From Trileptium ribeirensis (lineage: Eukaryota; Nematoda; Enoplea; Enoplida; Thoracostomopsidae), in NCBI GenBank assembly GCA_030248225.1, contig JASANE010016330.1:45164-109163 (forward strand): DNA of 64,000 nt, written 5' to 3'. Below the pieces are notes generated by a model, which did no database searches, was not told the origin of the DNA, and worked only from the letters and a program-made list of their open reading frames with translations. Position numbers and translations under genes: made by a program. Below are positions 12,210 to 22,465 of the stretch, piece by piece (position 1 is the stretch's first letter; each line of letters opens with the position of its first letter).

Positions 12210-13384
12210 CAGGGAGTAACCAGAATTCCGGTTCCGGCGAAAATCGTGTTCCGGTTGCGGTTCCGGCAAAGGGCAAAAACCATACCGGAACCGGAATTCC
12301 GGTTTAAAAATTTTGTTTGAAATTTTCCGTTTTTTGCTTCATCCTGTAATCCAAACATATGTAATATATATTATACAATGATCAAGCTCCAATACAACCA
12401 AGCAAAAGAAAAGATTAACTAACCAATTTGCCGTGTGAAACGTAAGTAGGGCACATAATTTGAGCAGGAATTTTTCATAATAACCTGCAGGAGTTTGTTA
12501 AATCAAAGCCAGATCGATGCTTGTAGCAGCTATTTTACACATCCAGAAGTCTGTGGGATTCGTTTGAATTAAACCGGTCCAACTCGGTAACAGAGTATGG
12601 CTTACGCAGAAGTACTTAGGGTATGCTTGGCTAACATAAATTGCGTCAAGCACCCGCCAGTGCGCTTGCAAACTTGCTAAATCAGTCTAAATTGAAGTAA
12701 ACTAACGTTATCTGCAACGCAGCCAGAAACTGCTTTCTTGGCAATGACCTGTATTTATTGAAACTGTGCGAGCAGTATCACAGCTTGTCTCAGTTATGGC
12801 ATTCTGATCAGAAAGTTATCATTATCATCTAGCTTACGGGCACTGCTTGCACAACGATAGCCTAAACAGTGTCTGACAACTGATCAGAAAATTACCTTAT
12901 ATCTAATATTTTCTCTTAGATTTATATAAACCAATAATTTTAAGTTTCCTACAGAAGAACATGCAACAAACGTATGTGTAGTAAAGGGAGGCGACTGGAG
13001 ACAGCGAAATGTGTATTCTACGCTCCAAGCTTTGTAAGCACATTCGATTTGACGCAGTATACGCAATGGTGTATAGTGGAAGATATTTTTTTGCTCTGAA
13101 TGTCCAAAAACCGACATATTTGATCGATAAATAAACATTATTAGCTTCCTCAGTCTCTTTAAAGTTTCAGAAAGGCAATAATACCATCGCAATACATTAA
13201 GTTTAATGGAAAAGTTATTTTTAATGCATTTTAAATCCGCTATACCTTCATTTCTTCCCTCATCTGTTTTACTATATATAAATTTCGAAGACCAGGTTCC
13301 GGTTCCGGTTCCGGATCCGGTTTAAATGAACGGTTCCGGTTGCTGGTTCCGGTTCCGGTAAATTTCGGTTCCGGTTATTCCCTG
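12210..13384. mobile_element. hAT-like non-autonomous element, 1,175 bp
   Basis: The termini are inverted repeats: CAGGGAGTAACCAGAA on the left, and CAGGGAATAACCGGAA read from the right end on the minus strand. Termini starting CAGGG with an 8-bp target duplication are the hallmark of the hAT superfamily. Both arms run on into arrays of a CCGGTT/GGTTCC-type hexamer (12225-12305 and 13292-13378), so the subterminal arms are long and imperfect. No transposase motif is seen in the interior. A 102-codon minus frame (13192-12884) has no recognisable domain. The element is a passenger depending on a transposase made elsewhere. It interrupts a family C repeat. Confidence 0.85.
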
Positions 13385-13452
13385 ATATGCAGGTTATCCC
13401 TCCAGAATTCTCTATAGTTGCTCCACAGTCATAAATATATTGAAATAGGTAC
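13385..13452. repeat. Family C unit 1, middle piece, between two insertions
   Basis: It starts with the right copy of the hAT target duplication (ATATGCAG, 13385-13392). It continues with GTTATCCCTCCAGAATTCT and CCACAGTCATAAA, found again at 35717-35765 and partly at 36590-36620. It ends with GGTAC (13448-13452), the left target duplication of the giant gypsy element. Confidence 0.8.
13448..13452. repeat. 5-bp target site duplication, left (GGTAC)
   Basis: GGTAC directly precedes the first TG of the left LTR and recurs at 35636-35640 directly after the last CA of the right LTR. Joining the flanks gives family C text matching the uninterrupted copy at 35744-35800, which confirms the insertion point. 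Confidence 0.92.
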
Positions 13453-16400
13453 TGTGGGCTTATCGGCCTTCTCCGCGGCACGTTTCTTACCAAAACGCAA
13501 CCGACATCTCCAATGGTGGCCAAGGGGAAAGGGGGTGAAAACAGAGCGAGTACGAGAATTACCTAGAATATAAGTAAAATCAAGATTAGGGGAAGGAAGC
13601 CACCGGGGGATGGACCGGTCTACCAGCGGTCGGAGATACCCTTTGTCATGAAAGAAAAGTTGCGCGAGTTCCCAATGGTAGACATGTCATTGTCCCGGGC
13701 AGGGATATCAAGGTTGTATTTGAATCATATAACTATTCCTAATATAAATTGCATTGGCCGTGTGTAAGGAGCAAGTTAACTCGATCCAATGCCTGAGTAG
13801 TTTAAACGAAGTTTTAGTTGTAGCGTATGTACTGTTTTAAATAGAACTATGTGTAGTATAAGTGTATCAGAGAAACTGGAAAAAGGTAAGTTTGTTTAAA
13901 GCAATAATTGTATATATAGCCTGGCTTGATTTTGTGCACCCGGCACCTTCCAGCCATAGCGAATTTGAAATAATTTATTTTGTCTAAGGCAAAATTTAGA
14001 TAGCAACCTCGAGTATCTGTGCTATTAAAGATCATACCCTGGCAATGTCCTTGAGACGAGCCCTGGGTAATGAGTTTTAATACTAGGAAAAGCCTAAAGA
14101 TTGGTTCAGTTAAATCCAAAACGAAATTTAAGTAATTTTGGTCAGTGTCGGCAAGCTCGAGTAACTGTGCCATCCACTCTTAAATATACCGTGGCAAGTT
14201 CGCGCAACGAGCCGTGGTATTTAGTTAAAAGAAAAATAGATTTTGTAAAAAGTAAATTTTGATGGAAAATTAAAGCGTTATGTGAGATTTGAATTATAAA
14301 AATGTGAAGTTATTCATATATGGTTTTAAGGAATGAAAAGTTATCTTTAAACTACAGCGAGCTCGGGTGGCGAGTCCGTAGTATTTGAATAATCTGTGGT
14401 AAGATCTTATACCGAACTGTTCTGATATTTGTTGTGCCCGTGTAGGCTCATGTAGGATTAAACCTAAAGTTCTTTAGAAACTTTTGTTTGTAGTCATGTC
14501 AAAATTTAATACTGTCACGGTGCGCCCGAGTAGGCCCGTGAACAGCTGAATTTAGATTGACATCGTGTAATGTTAACGAATGAAATTGATGTTTTAATAA
14601 TGAAATATTTATTGAAAAATCTGATGTGCAAAAGGGTGTTCGAGTAACCGTTGCTAACATCTGTTAGTTGTAATTTCCGATAAATGTTGAACGAGGAATA
14701 CCTAAGGAATCTTACATTTACTTTTAGTTTTTATTTTATAGTTTGGCAGTATTTAGAGAGGAGTGAGCTGCATCAGCTCTGAAGGCATCCAAGCTCTGGC
14801 TTAACTCAGCAATGCGGCCCGAGTTAAGACAGAGTATAGAGCTAGAGAGGGCATTAGTAACCATCAGGTCCAGAACTCAGAGGTTGTATAATAATACCCC
14901 TTGGAATGTCTTGATACCGTTTAAGCATTAGCCCAAGAGTAAAATGTATTACCTGTGTTGGTTGTAATACTAGTATGATATGCAGACAAATTGCACCAGG
15001 ACTCTAGAATTATTACTATATACAAGTTGCCTAAAATTAACGATTAATGTGATAGCAGTTTAATCTTAGTAATATGTACGCGTCACAGCGCCAGCCCTAA
15101 GGACCAAACAATGGGGTGTTGTGGGTGCACAGCACTTGTAAAGTTAAGAACCTTAGGGTAGATCACTACGAGCCTAGGGGAAAAACACGTGTACCGAAAT
15201 AGGTGACTAGCACCTTCAGCTAGAAAAACAAGAGGATTAGGTAATAAGGGATCGGCTCAAATTGGATCAACAATACCAGTCCCGTTGAAAATTTTAATAC
15301 CCATCGTTAAGCTGGAAAGTTATGAACAAAGTAATAAACAAAATAACAATGTTAGTACTCAATGTATCATATAAAACTTAACAGCCCCGGCATTACGCAC
15401 CTGGGGTAAAAACAGAATAACTGGTAACGATACGGTAACACAAAGGTGATTCCCTTAGTCCAGCAAAATGGAACGTATACATCATGACAACAATTTTTGT
15501 ATTGATTTTTGGATATTTTGATACGGGTATGGGTTCGCGATAACCGTGTATTTTGGGATACACATACCCAAATCGTAACTTTACCTGAATGAACTGTAGG
15601 TATTGGGAAATCTGAAAATAACTAAGAATTTTATGGGTTAGTGTTAATGGGACAAGTGACACAGGATGCCCCAGAATAGAACGTGGGTGTTGGACCATAA
15701 CCGCCAAGCCCCCTAAGCGTAGAATTTCCCCGGCCTGCATGCTGGGTAACCCCTAGGCGAGGCTTGCGCGAAGACATAATTCCGGCAATTATGTCCCACC
15801 CTAGAGCATACTTGCAACACTGCAGCCTTCGACGATAGAGCAGCCCATGGAAGACGGCCTGGTACCAACGGGTGGTAAAACGGTTCCGGAAAGGGAGAAA
15901 GACCAATCCCACCCAGAGGTTCCCGTTCAGGGGATGGGCTGCCCTCTTTTTGGTCTGCCATAAACCCCGGCTAGGACTTACTATGCCTAGTGCACCCGCC
16001 ACCTCGGCAGGGTCCCAAAAAGACCGGAACAACCTCCTGTTCCGTCACACTGTCCATTTATGAATATCTATGCATAGCCATTGGTATGAGGAATACGCAT
16101 TTATGCACATGGGAAACTAATTTTAGTTACCTAAGTTTACCTAGGGGGAGGTATTACCGGTGTACGGATGCGTATATGTTAGCCTGCCTATGGTTGCTCT
16201 GAAGGGTTGACCACTCGTCAACAAAAAAAACCATACAAATCCATTAGCAAACTTGTAAAGCTCGCACCAAACTATCGAAACTAACCCCTAGCAGTTACTA
16301 GTCAGCACTAACAACAAACAGAGTTCGTCCAGAAAAAAAAGAAAAAACTATCAAACATCGTGAAATTCGTAACAATACTAATAAACAACAATAATAATAT

Positions 16401-17561
16401 GAAAAACGACATAGAATATAACAGAAAGCAAATCAAAAATACGGCTGACAATAGTAATACGCACTACTCTATGCGCCATCTTGTAACACAACTCGTCAAG
16501 CCAAAGAATTTACGCAATAGCAAATCGGTAGCTAAACAAATTTATTTAGTAAATAATAATTACTTAATAATATTTATAAAATTTTAGAGAAAAATGTAAG
16601 GACTTTTAGAACTAGAAAATGGGTATTATTGGGTATCCCGTAGGAGTTAGGTAGGTTTCAGGGTAGGAATAAATGGTGGAAACCCCCTGGGTTAGTTTGT
16701 GAAACCCTTATCTTAGTATGAAGTTAGAAAATCAAATATTAACGTATTTAGTTTTGGAAGGAAAATGGTGAAAGTTGAGGGACACCAAAGGTTAAGGAAA
16801 ATAGGATTATGGGGTTCTTAACTTGAGGAGAAAAGAAAATGTAGTTCCGCCTTAGGCTAGAGGTTGTTTTCCCCTAATGAAACCCTAGTATATTTATAAA
16901 TTTGATATTAACGTGAAAAAGTTGAATTTTGGGGTGAAATGGAGTATTGTGTCAGGGTATAGAAGTAATGTATCACCAAATAGAGGTATGTAAGGGGTTC
17001 ACCCAGGTGAGGATGGGTGTTAGCCCACCGGGGATAAAATATAATATACCCCACTGGGAGAAATTAATAATAAATCAGAGAAAATTGTGTTATTTGAACC
17101 AAAAGTAAAGGAATTTATAAATTTCAAGCCATATTCAGGAAATAATTGTCCCCGAAGTAGGAGTAAAATGGGGTAGTTGCGGTGGTTACCCAAGGTGCGG
17201 CCGCGTGCCATTCCACTCGGGAAGCATAACCACCACCCCTTTTGGGAAAATTCTGAGAAATAGAATTAATCTTGGTATTCGGGGAAAATATTGAATATTA
17301 TCAGATTTTAGTTTCAAATTAATATTTTGGAAATATAGGAACCATATAGCCCCAAATAAAGAAAATTATGGATCCTTACGCCCAAAATAGTAGAAAATGT
17401 CTTGACAAGAGAGATTATAAAAGTCGCCCCTCTGGGAGAGTGAATATCTCCCCAGGGAAGGAAAATTAATTCATGTTAATTTTAAGGTTGAAGTTGAAAT
17501 GAGTGTAATGTGATGTCTTGGGGAGAGAAAATACAAGGTTGGACCTGCCCAAAAGTTGACA
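13453..17561 (-). repeat. 3' LTR of the family A element, 4,109 bp
   Basis: It is TG...CA bounded and nearly identical to 31939-35635. On the minus strand it begins TGTCAACTTTTGGGCAGG and ends CCGATAAGCCCACA. An LTR above 4 kb is extremely long for Ty3/gypsy elements, where a few hundred to about 2 kb is usual. It holds no convincing gene. The longest frame (16032-15631 minus, 133 codons) overlaps others on both strands and shows no domain. It retains about 440 bp (about 14059-14498) missing from the other LTR. Confidence 0.95.
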
Positions 17562-17567
17562 TCCCCC
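17562..17567 (-). promoter_or_regulatory. Polypurine tract candidate (GGGGGA)
   Basis: On the minus strand the six bases GGGGGA directly precede the TG of the 3' LTR, the expected place for plus-strand DNA priming. It is short, and the upstream sequence (CTCGGGTCC) is not purine-rich, so the call rests on position. Confidence 0.5.
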
Positions 17568-18873
17568 GGACCCGAGTCCTCAACGTCCCTGTTGAGTATG
17601 TGTTCTAGGGAGCAGGTTAAACTTGTATTTTTGAGTTTTTCATTCTCCAAATATTAGAATAAAAATTTAAAAGTTATAGTTATACCCGTTACAATTTACA
17701 ACAATATTATGCACGCAAAATGTTAATACAATGCTTTAAAAGATTATACCAAAATATAATACTGAGCAAGATTACTAAACTAAATTAATGTACACCGTAC
17801 CTTGTTTTGACTCACATTAATAACAATACCAAATAATAACAGTAACACCCGGGTAAGTAAGCGAGAAATAAAAAATTCACCGTTTGGGTTTGAAAATACC
17901 GTTGAAAAAAATTTGATGAGCAATTTTGGTTTAATAGATAATTCTAGTAACCCAAAATGAATGAATTAGTTTTTCCAAATCTCAAATATCAAAGTAAATC
18001 TGTATTATACCAATGAATTGTTTTGTTATAGTTATAAAATCTAACTTTAAGTTAACCGTGTATGTTTCCCAAACAAAATGGAATTAAACAAAATCATAGT
18101 ATATTAACAAAATTAAAGCACAAAATAAAGCACAACAAGTATTATTATCCCTGTATTAGCAACACAATATATTCATACCGAGGTAGGTAACAAATGAAAT
18201 CGATCATATAATATGGCAAAATTTTGTGAATTTATAGGTAGAAAAACAGAGATAAATTTTGCATTGAAATATAGTGTCCGCAACACAGTAAAATGGATTT
18301 GAGGAAATTAGAAATATGAATTATTTCACAAATTATCATGTACAATTTGATTGGATTGGAACTTGAGTTGAATTAATCTGGCGAAACAAAGGTTATTTAA
18401 GTTTCTAAAATGTGATTAAGTATCCTGTTAAAATTTGTTCAAAATGAAATCCAGTAGATCGAAGTTAAAATTAAAGTGAAATTGATTTTAACACTTGTTA
18501 TGAAATTAGTTCAATTGAATGGTTTTAGAACTATGGAATTGTACCGCATAGCTATACCACAAAAAACAAAATAAGAAAAACAAGCTCTTCTATCCACTAT
18601 CCAATATGATATAGCAATATAAAAATAAAGCATTATTATGGCTTTTGACTTGTTCTTCTTTTGGCATCGAATGTCAATGGCACAGTATTTATTGTTCACG
18701 GAAATTGTCACCAATTGTGTAGTATATTGTCAAAACAGCTCGATAGTTATTGGCAGTATTAAACTATCAAGGATTGTTGCTGAGCAATTGTCATAGCCGT
18801 AAAATTGAACTGAAGGCACTTCGATCGATTAATTATTAGTTCTATTACAGTTATTATTATTACCAGTTAAGGT
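17568..18873 (-). other. 3' untranslated region of the family A element
   Basis: These 1.3 kb of A/T-rich sequence lie between the stop of the 306-aa ORF and the 3' LTR. Only short frames are present (for example 18714-18511 minus), with no motifs. Confidence 0.6.
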
Positions 18874-19794
18874 TTACATATGATTGTAAGTGCCCCATTC
18901 CGCAATTGGCATTTCCGGTAATATACGATCAAGAGACGCAAAGATATCATAGTCACCTCGTGTAATACGCCAGATTTGTTCTTGCTGATATACAACCGCT
19001 CGTAAATAATGTTCCGGTGCAAGATATGGCGGTGCCCCGAAATATGGCAAACATGATCGATATCCGGCATATAGTCTACGCATTCGATGGTCAGCGGTGT
19101 CCACTTGTGCTGCGAAGAATCGGTGGAATTGCCGTTGATGCTGCTCCCAACCGGGTTGTAATCGTGCCCGTCGGCGATTCGCGATGTTCAGCCATTGATT
19201 TCGTCGCGGATGTTGATCCATAACAGTATCCTGTAGTAACCGAATCTGGATTTCCAAATCCTCTAACGTACGTCGAACAGTTTCGAGTGCATCTTGCAGA
19301 TGAGCTCCAAATCGGCCATTCCATGCTTTTACTCTCTTTCGAATGCGCGACCCGTAGACATTTCCTGGGTGTCGCTCCATAATTAACACTTGCCGATGCA
19401 TCTCGCTGAAGTTGAAGAGTAGTAGAACAGGAAAAGGTGTACGATGCATTATATCGGTATTGTTCAACGTTTTATGATATAGGTTGAAGCGGATGCGGCT
19501 GGCTAGCACTTGCAGAATAACTTGAAACATTTGATTCGCACCCGATTTTACCAATTTCGTTTGAAAGTATTGGAATGCTGTGAGTCCGATACGTTCCACG
19601 GTAAAGATGTAATCAGCTGTTCGGACAGGTTGCGGTAATTCTGCAATCATTTGATAGAAATGAATGCGCAACTGGTTCAAATATGCATTTTCAGTTCGTG
19701 TGAACGCATTGGGCGTATACATCGGTCGCCATTGTAACAGATACGGGTTCCTCCGCATTCGGTTGGTTCTCGTAATCACGAATCCAAATCGCAT
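18874..19794 (-). CDS. Accessory ORF of family A, 306 aa, unknown family
   Basis: This intact frame is the last gene of the giant element. I do not recognise its family. It is mostly helical in character and rich in R, Q and H. It has a basic N-terminus (ITRTNRMRRNPY), an R-rich middle (SRIRKRVKAWNGR), a probable amphipathic helix around residues 165-195 (LQDALETVRRTLEDLE) and an aromatic C-terminal part (LYAGYRSCLPYFGAPPYL). There is no signal peptide or membrane span, so it is not an obvious envelope protein. Its first ATG lies 104 nt inside the 921-aa ORF, in the +1 frame. It may therefore be made by frameshifting or by re-initiation, possibly from a later ATG (codon 12 or 25). Confidence 0.7.
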   Translation of the reverse strand: MRFGFVITRTNRMRRNPYLLQWRPMYTPNAFTRTENAYLNQLRIHFYQMIAELPQPVRTADYIFTVERIGLTAFQYFQTKLVKSGANQMFQVILQVLASRIRFNLYHKTLNNTDIMHRTPFPVLLLFNFSEMHRQVLIMERHPGNVYGSRIRKRVKAWNGRFGAHLQDALETVRRTLEDLEIQIRLLQDTVMDQHPRRNQWLNIANRRRARLQPGWEQHQRQFHRFFAAQVDTADHRMRRLYAGYRSCLPYFGAPPYLAPEHYLRAVVYQQEQIWRITRGDYDIFASLDRILPEMPIAEWGTYNHM

Positions 19795-22456
19795 CCTCAG
19801 CAGCTACTTGATCTGCTCCAATTACCGGTTTTTCTTCACTGACGGGTTTCCGAATTGTGTGATATTCCCCCGGCGGCGATTGAGTTGACGTAGACGGCTG
19901 ATGAAAACCATGTGTTCGCGGTCGAGCACCCATCTGCGTTGTATCTTGTTGCGATTCCGGTAACGGTTGAGGGTTGTCGATAGTAACTCTCAATTGCGCC
20001 GGTTGTTCTATTACTGGAAAAGTTTCTAGCAATTGAAAGTCGGCCTTTGGTTCACGCAATAGCGGAATGCGTTTTCGTCGTACGATTGGTTGTTGGTGTG
20101 CTTCTACTTGTTCTAGAATTCGCTCAGCTTGTTTCACCGGATCAAACGATTTACTTTCCAGAGCAATGTTAGGATGGGTTCGCTGCTTTCTCGTAACTGG
20201 CTCCCTGTCGCTATCACGCCCTCCCGAATCTAGTGTAAACGTAGTGTCGCTGCTAGACTCGGAAGAAGATTGACGCCGTCGCTTTGTCTTCCGTGATTGT
20301 TTCGCTTTTTCCCGTTTTGGCGTACCCATTGTTGTAACCACATCTGTTTGAACTGCCATATCTGCAGTTGTTGGTCGATCGTGCAAGTGAACCATTTGTG
20401 TCGTTTGTTCGCGAATGCACTGCTCCAATGTAGTAATGCGAACACGATATTGATCGATACTTGTTTGCATGGTTTGAGTTTGTCGTCGCGACTGCGCCGC
20501 GTCTTGATGAGCTTGTGCATGAGCGTTTTGCGACTCTTGCAAAGATTCTTCCAATTCGGCGACACGTCGTTCGTTAACAGCATTTACTTGTTGTAATTGT
20601 ACGAGTTCCGCTTGAATCTTTATTGTATGCTCATCCGTACTTCGACATACTGCTGGTATAGTTTGAATAGCATTACTTGGCATAAACCAGCTAGTAGGTC
20701 GGGTGCCATCAGGCATATCCGCTTGTAATCGAATTTGCGTGAAACCCTGTTGTCGTCGTTCCCAAAACGTACGACTGATTGGTATATCCATGTTGTCAAT
20801 TTCCGGAGTTCCCGCGTGGATTTCCGGTTGACCATCATCATTCAACATTCGTCGCACCGGAATGGATAACTCCAGCGCTGTCGAGCATCCGGTATGATGA
20901 TCTTGTCCATCGCAGCAATCTGTAGCAGCATGATCCGGACACAACAGTTTGCGACAATGTGAACATTGTACATATGGTACAGCAATACAAATATCACGTA
21001 ACACGTGTTTAGCTTTACTCCAGACCCATCGTCCAAATGCACAATGACCGATAGCGGTAGATTGACTGTGACATCCATGTTCAGTGATGTGTCCGCGACA
21101 GAATCCCAGACGACAATGTGCGCAACAAAACATAGTCATTCGCGGACAAGTTGTTATCTGACATCGCTCGTTGGTTTCTGGGGGCCAAATTGGTTGTCGT
21201 CGAACAACAAATAGTGGTTCATTCTGACCTATTTCGCCAAGAAAATCTTGCAATCCATTTCGTTGCAGGTTAGAATTGATCTCTGATAATTGCCCCGAAG
21301 CAATTGCTCCCAACGGTTCAACGGACTGTAGATTCGACTCCGTAGTCGCAGCACCTATAGTAGTGACTGGTACCATTGACGCTGTTGACTGCACAATCGG
21401 AGGTACCCAAGCACTAGAAGCTAACGGTGCTAACGCATAAGGTATAGCACTTGTCTCGGACGCAGCTGATGATAACACATCCATTGAAGTAAGAGCACCA
21501 GGAAAGCTGCGTACAATAGTTCCCGTTGAAGTTGTGGCGACTGTCGGAAATTGTAAAGCCGAAAGATAACCAGTCGAAGCACTGGATATAGGCCAATTAG
21601 AAACATTTGCTAATCCCGTCGCTGGCATAGCGTTTATCCGAGTAATATTTGGCGCTGGTACAGTAAACGCAAGAGTACCTAACGGTCCCCTCACCGGAGG
21701 TACCGCACTAATTACATTCGGAGTATCATGTGACGGTAACGACGGATGTTGCACGACTGTTCCGGATGTTTCCAATACCGGATATGATTGTACTTGCAAG
21801 TCGCTTGAAACTATTGCTGTGGCATAGCCGGGTGCCGTGCCACTCGTGGACGTTAGATATGGTTGATAATCCGCTGGCACTGTATCGATTTCGAACCATT
21901 GGTCAACAAAGGTTGAATCATCCATATCATTAGCAGATCTCATCGTTACGTCTTCCGTAGAAATAAGGTGACCCGTTTGTTGTGATACCACCTGAGGTAT
22001 TTGTTGACCAGGCGTTGCCTCAACCCGCACCGGATTGTCACTAATACTCACTGCTGCAACAGCTTCGTGCAACCGACTCGTGCTAATAATTTGATTAGCA
22101 ACTTCATCACCATCTTGCGATATTGGAGATAAATCTCCTGACAATCGTTGCGCTAATTGATCAGGAACACCTTGTTGCTGTTCACTCGCTGACGTCGCTT
22201 GCGACGCGATGGATTTTAATGGTTCTAGTGCTTCTCCAGATGGTTTCTGCTTTGCAGCCGCACTAGATTGATCCATTATTTCGTCAACGATTTCCAAACC
22301 AGGACTAGATTCCTCCGAAAAAGTTGTTCGTTCTTCTCGTCGCCGAGCGTCTTCCCTTTCTTTTTCTATATGATGTGCGTAATCGGACAGCAAGACAGGT
22401 CCTGAATGCTTGCGACGTTGGTCTTCGATAACGCCATATCGCAATGACTCACTCAT
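19691..22456 (-). CDS. Accessory ORF of family A, 921 aa: duplicated Cys/His module, coiled coil, basic tail
   Basis: This is a long intact frame with no recognised relative. Residues 1-55 are charged (EKEREDARRREER), then a long S/T/A/P-rich low-complexity stretch runs to about residue 420. Next comes a Cys/His-rich domain (about 430-540) with two matching motifs: CAHCRLGFC-x2-H-x5-C and CSHCRKLLC-x2-H-x4-C. Both fit C-x2-C-x4-C-x2-H, a probable pair of zinc sites, faintly like the Cys-rich tail of piggyBac transposases. A coiled coil follows (about 620-700: ELVQLQQVNAVNERRVAELE). Then come a basic nuclear-localisation-like stretch (KREKAKQSRKTKRRR) and a serine run. The start ATG is in the same frame as the exonuclease, three codons after its TAA. 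A nucleic-acid-binding or scaffolding role is plausible but unproven. Confidence 0.8.
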   Translation of the reverse strand: MSESLRYGVIEDQRRKHSGPVLLSDYAHHIEKEREDARRREERTTFSEESSPGLEIVDEIMDQSSAAAKQKPSGEALEPLKSIASQATSASEQQQGVPDQLAQRLSGDLSPISQDGDEVANQIISTSRLHEAVAAVSISDNPVRVEATPGQQIPQVVSQQTGHLISTEDVTMRSANDMDDSTFVDQWFEIDTVPADYQPYLTSTSGTAPGYATAIVSSDLQVQSYPVLETSGTVVQHPSLPSHDTPNVISAVPPVRGPLGTLAFTVPAPNITRINAMPATGLANVSNWPISSASTGYLSALQFPTVATTSTGTIVRSFPGALTSMDVLSSAASETSAIPYALAPLASSAWVPPIVQSTASMVPVTTIGAATTESNLQSVEPLGAIASGQLSEINSNLQRNGLQDFLGEIGQNEPLFVVRRQPIWPPETNERCQITTCPRMTMFCCAHCRLGFCRGHITEHGCHSQSTAIGHCAFGRWVWSKAKHVLRDICIAVPYVQCSHCRKLLCPDHAATDCCDGQDHHTGCSTALELSIPVRRMLNDDGQPEIHAGTPEIDNMDIPISRTFWERRQQGFTQIRLQADMPDGTRPTSWFMPSNAIQTIPAVCRSTDEHTIKIQAELVQLQQVNAVNERRVAELEESLQESQNAHAQAHQDAAQSRRQTQTMQTSIDQYRVRITTLEQCIREQTTQMVHLHDRPTTADMAVQTDVVTTMGTPKREKAKQSRKTKRRRQSSSESSSDTTFTLDSGGRDSDREPVTRKQRTHPNIALESKSFDPVKQAERILEQVEAHQQPIVRRKRIPLLREPKADFQLLETFPVIEQPAQLRVTIDNPQPLPESQQDTTQMGARPRTHGFHQPSTSTQSPPGEYHTIRKPVSEEKPVIGADQVAAEDAIWIRDYENQPNAEEPVSVTMATDVYAQCVHTN

Positions 22457-22465
22457 AGCTTTGCT

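Noticed and set aside
15631..16032. 133-codon minus frame repeated in both family A LTRs as an LTR-encoded gene
   Set aside because: It is present in both LTRs only because they are duplicates. The older fragment at 1485-2080 does not keep the frame, and overlapping frames exist on both strands.
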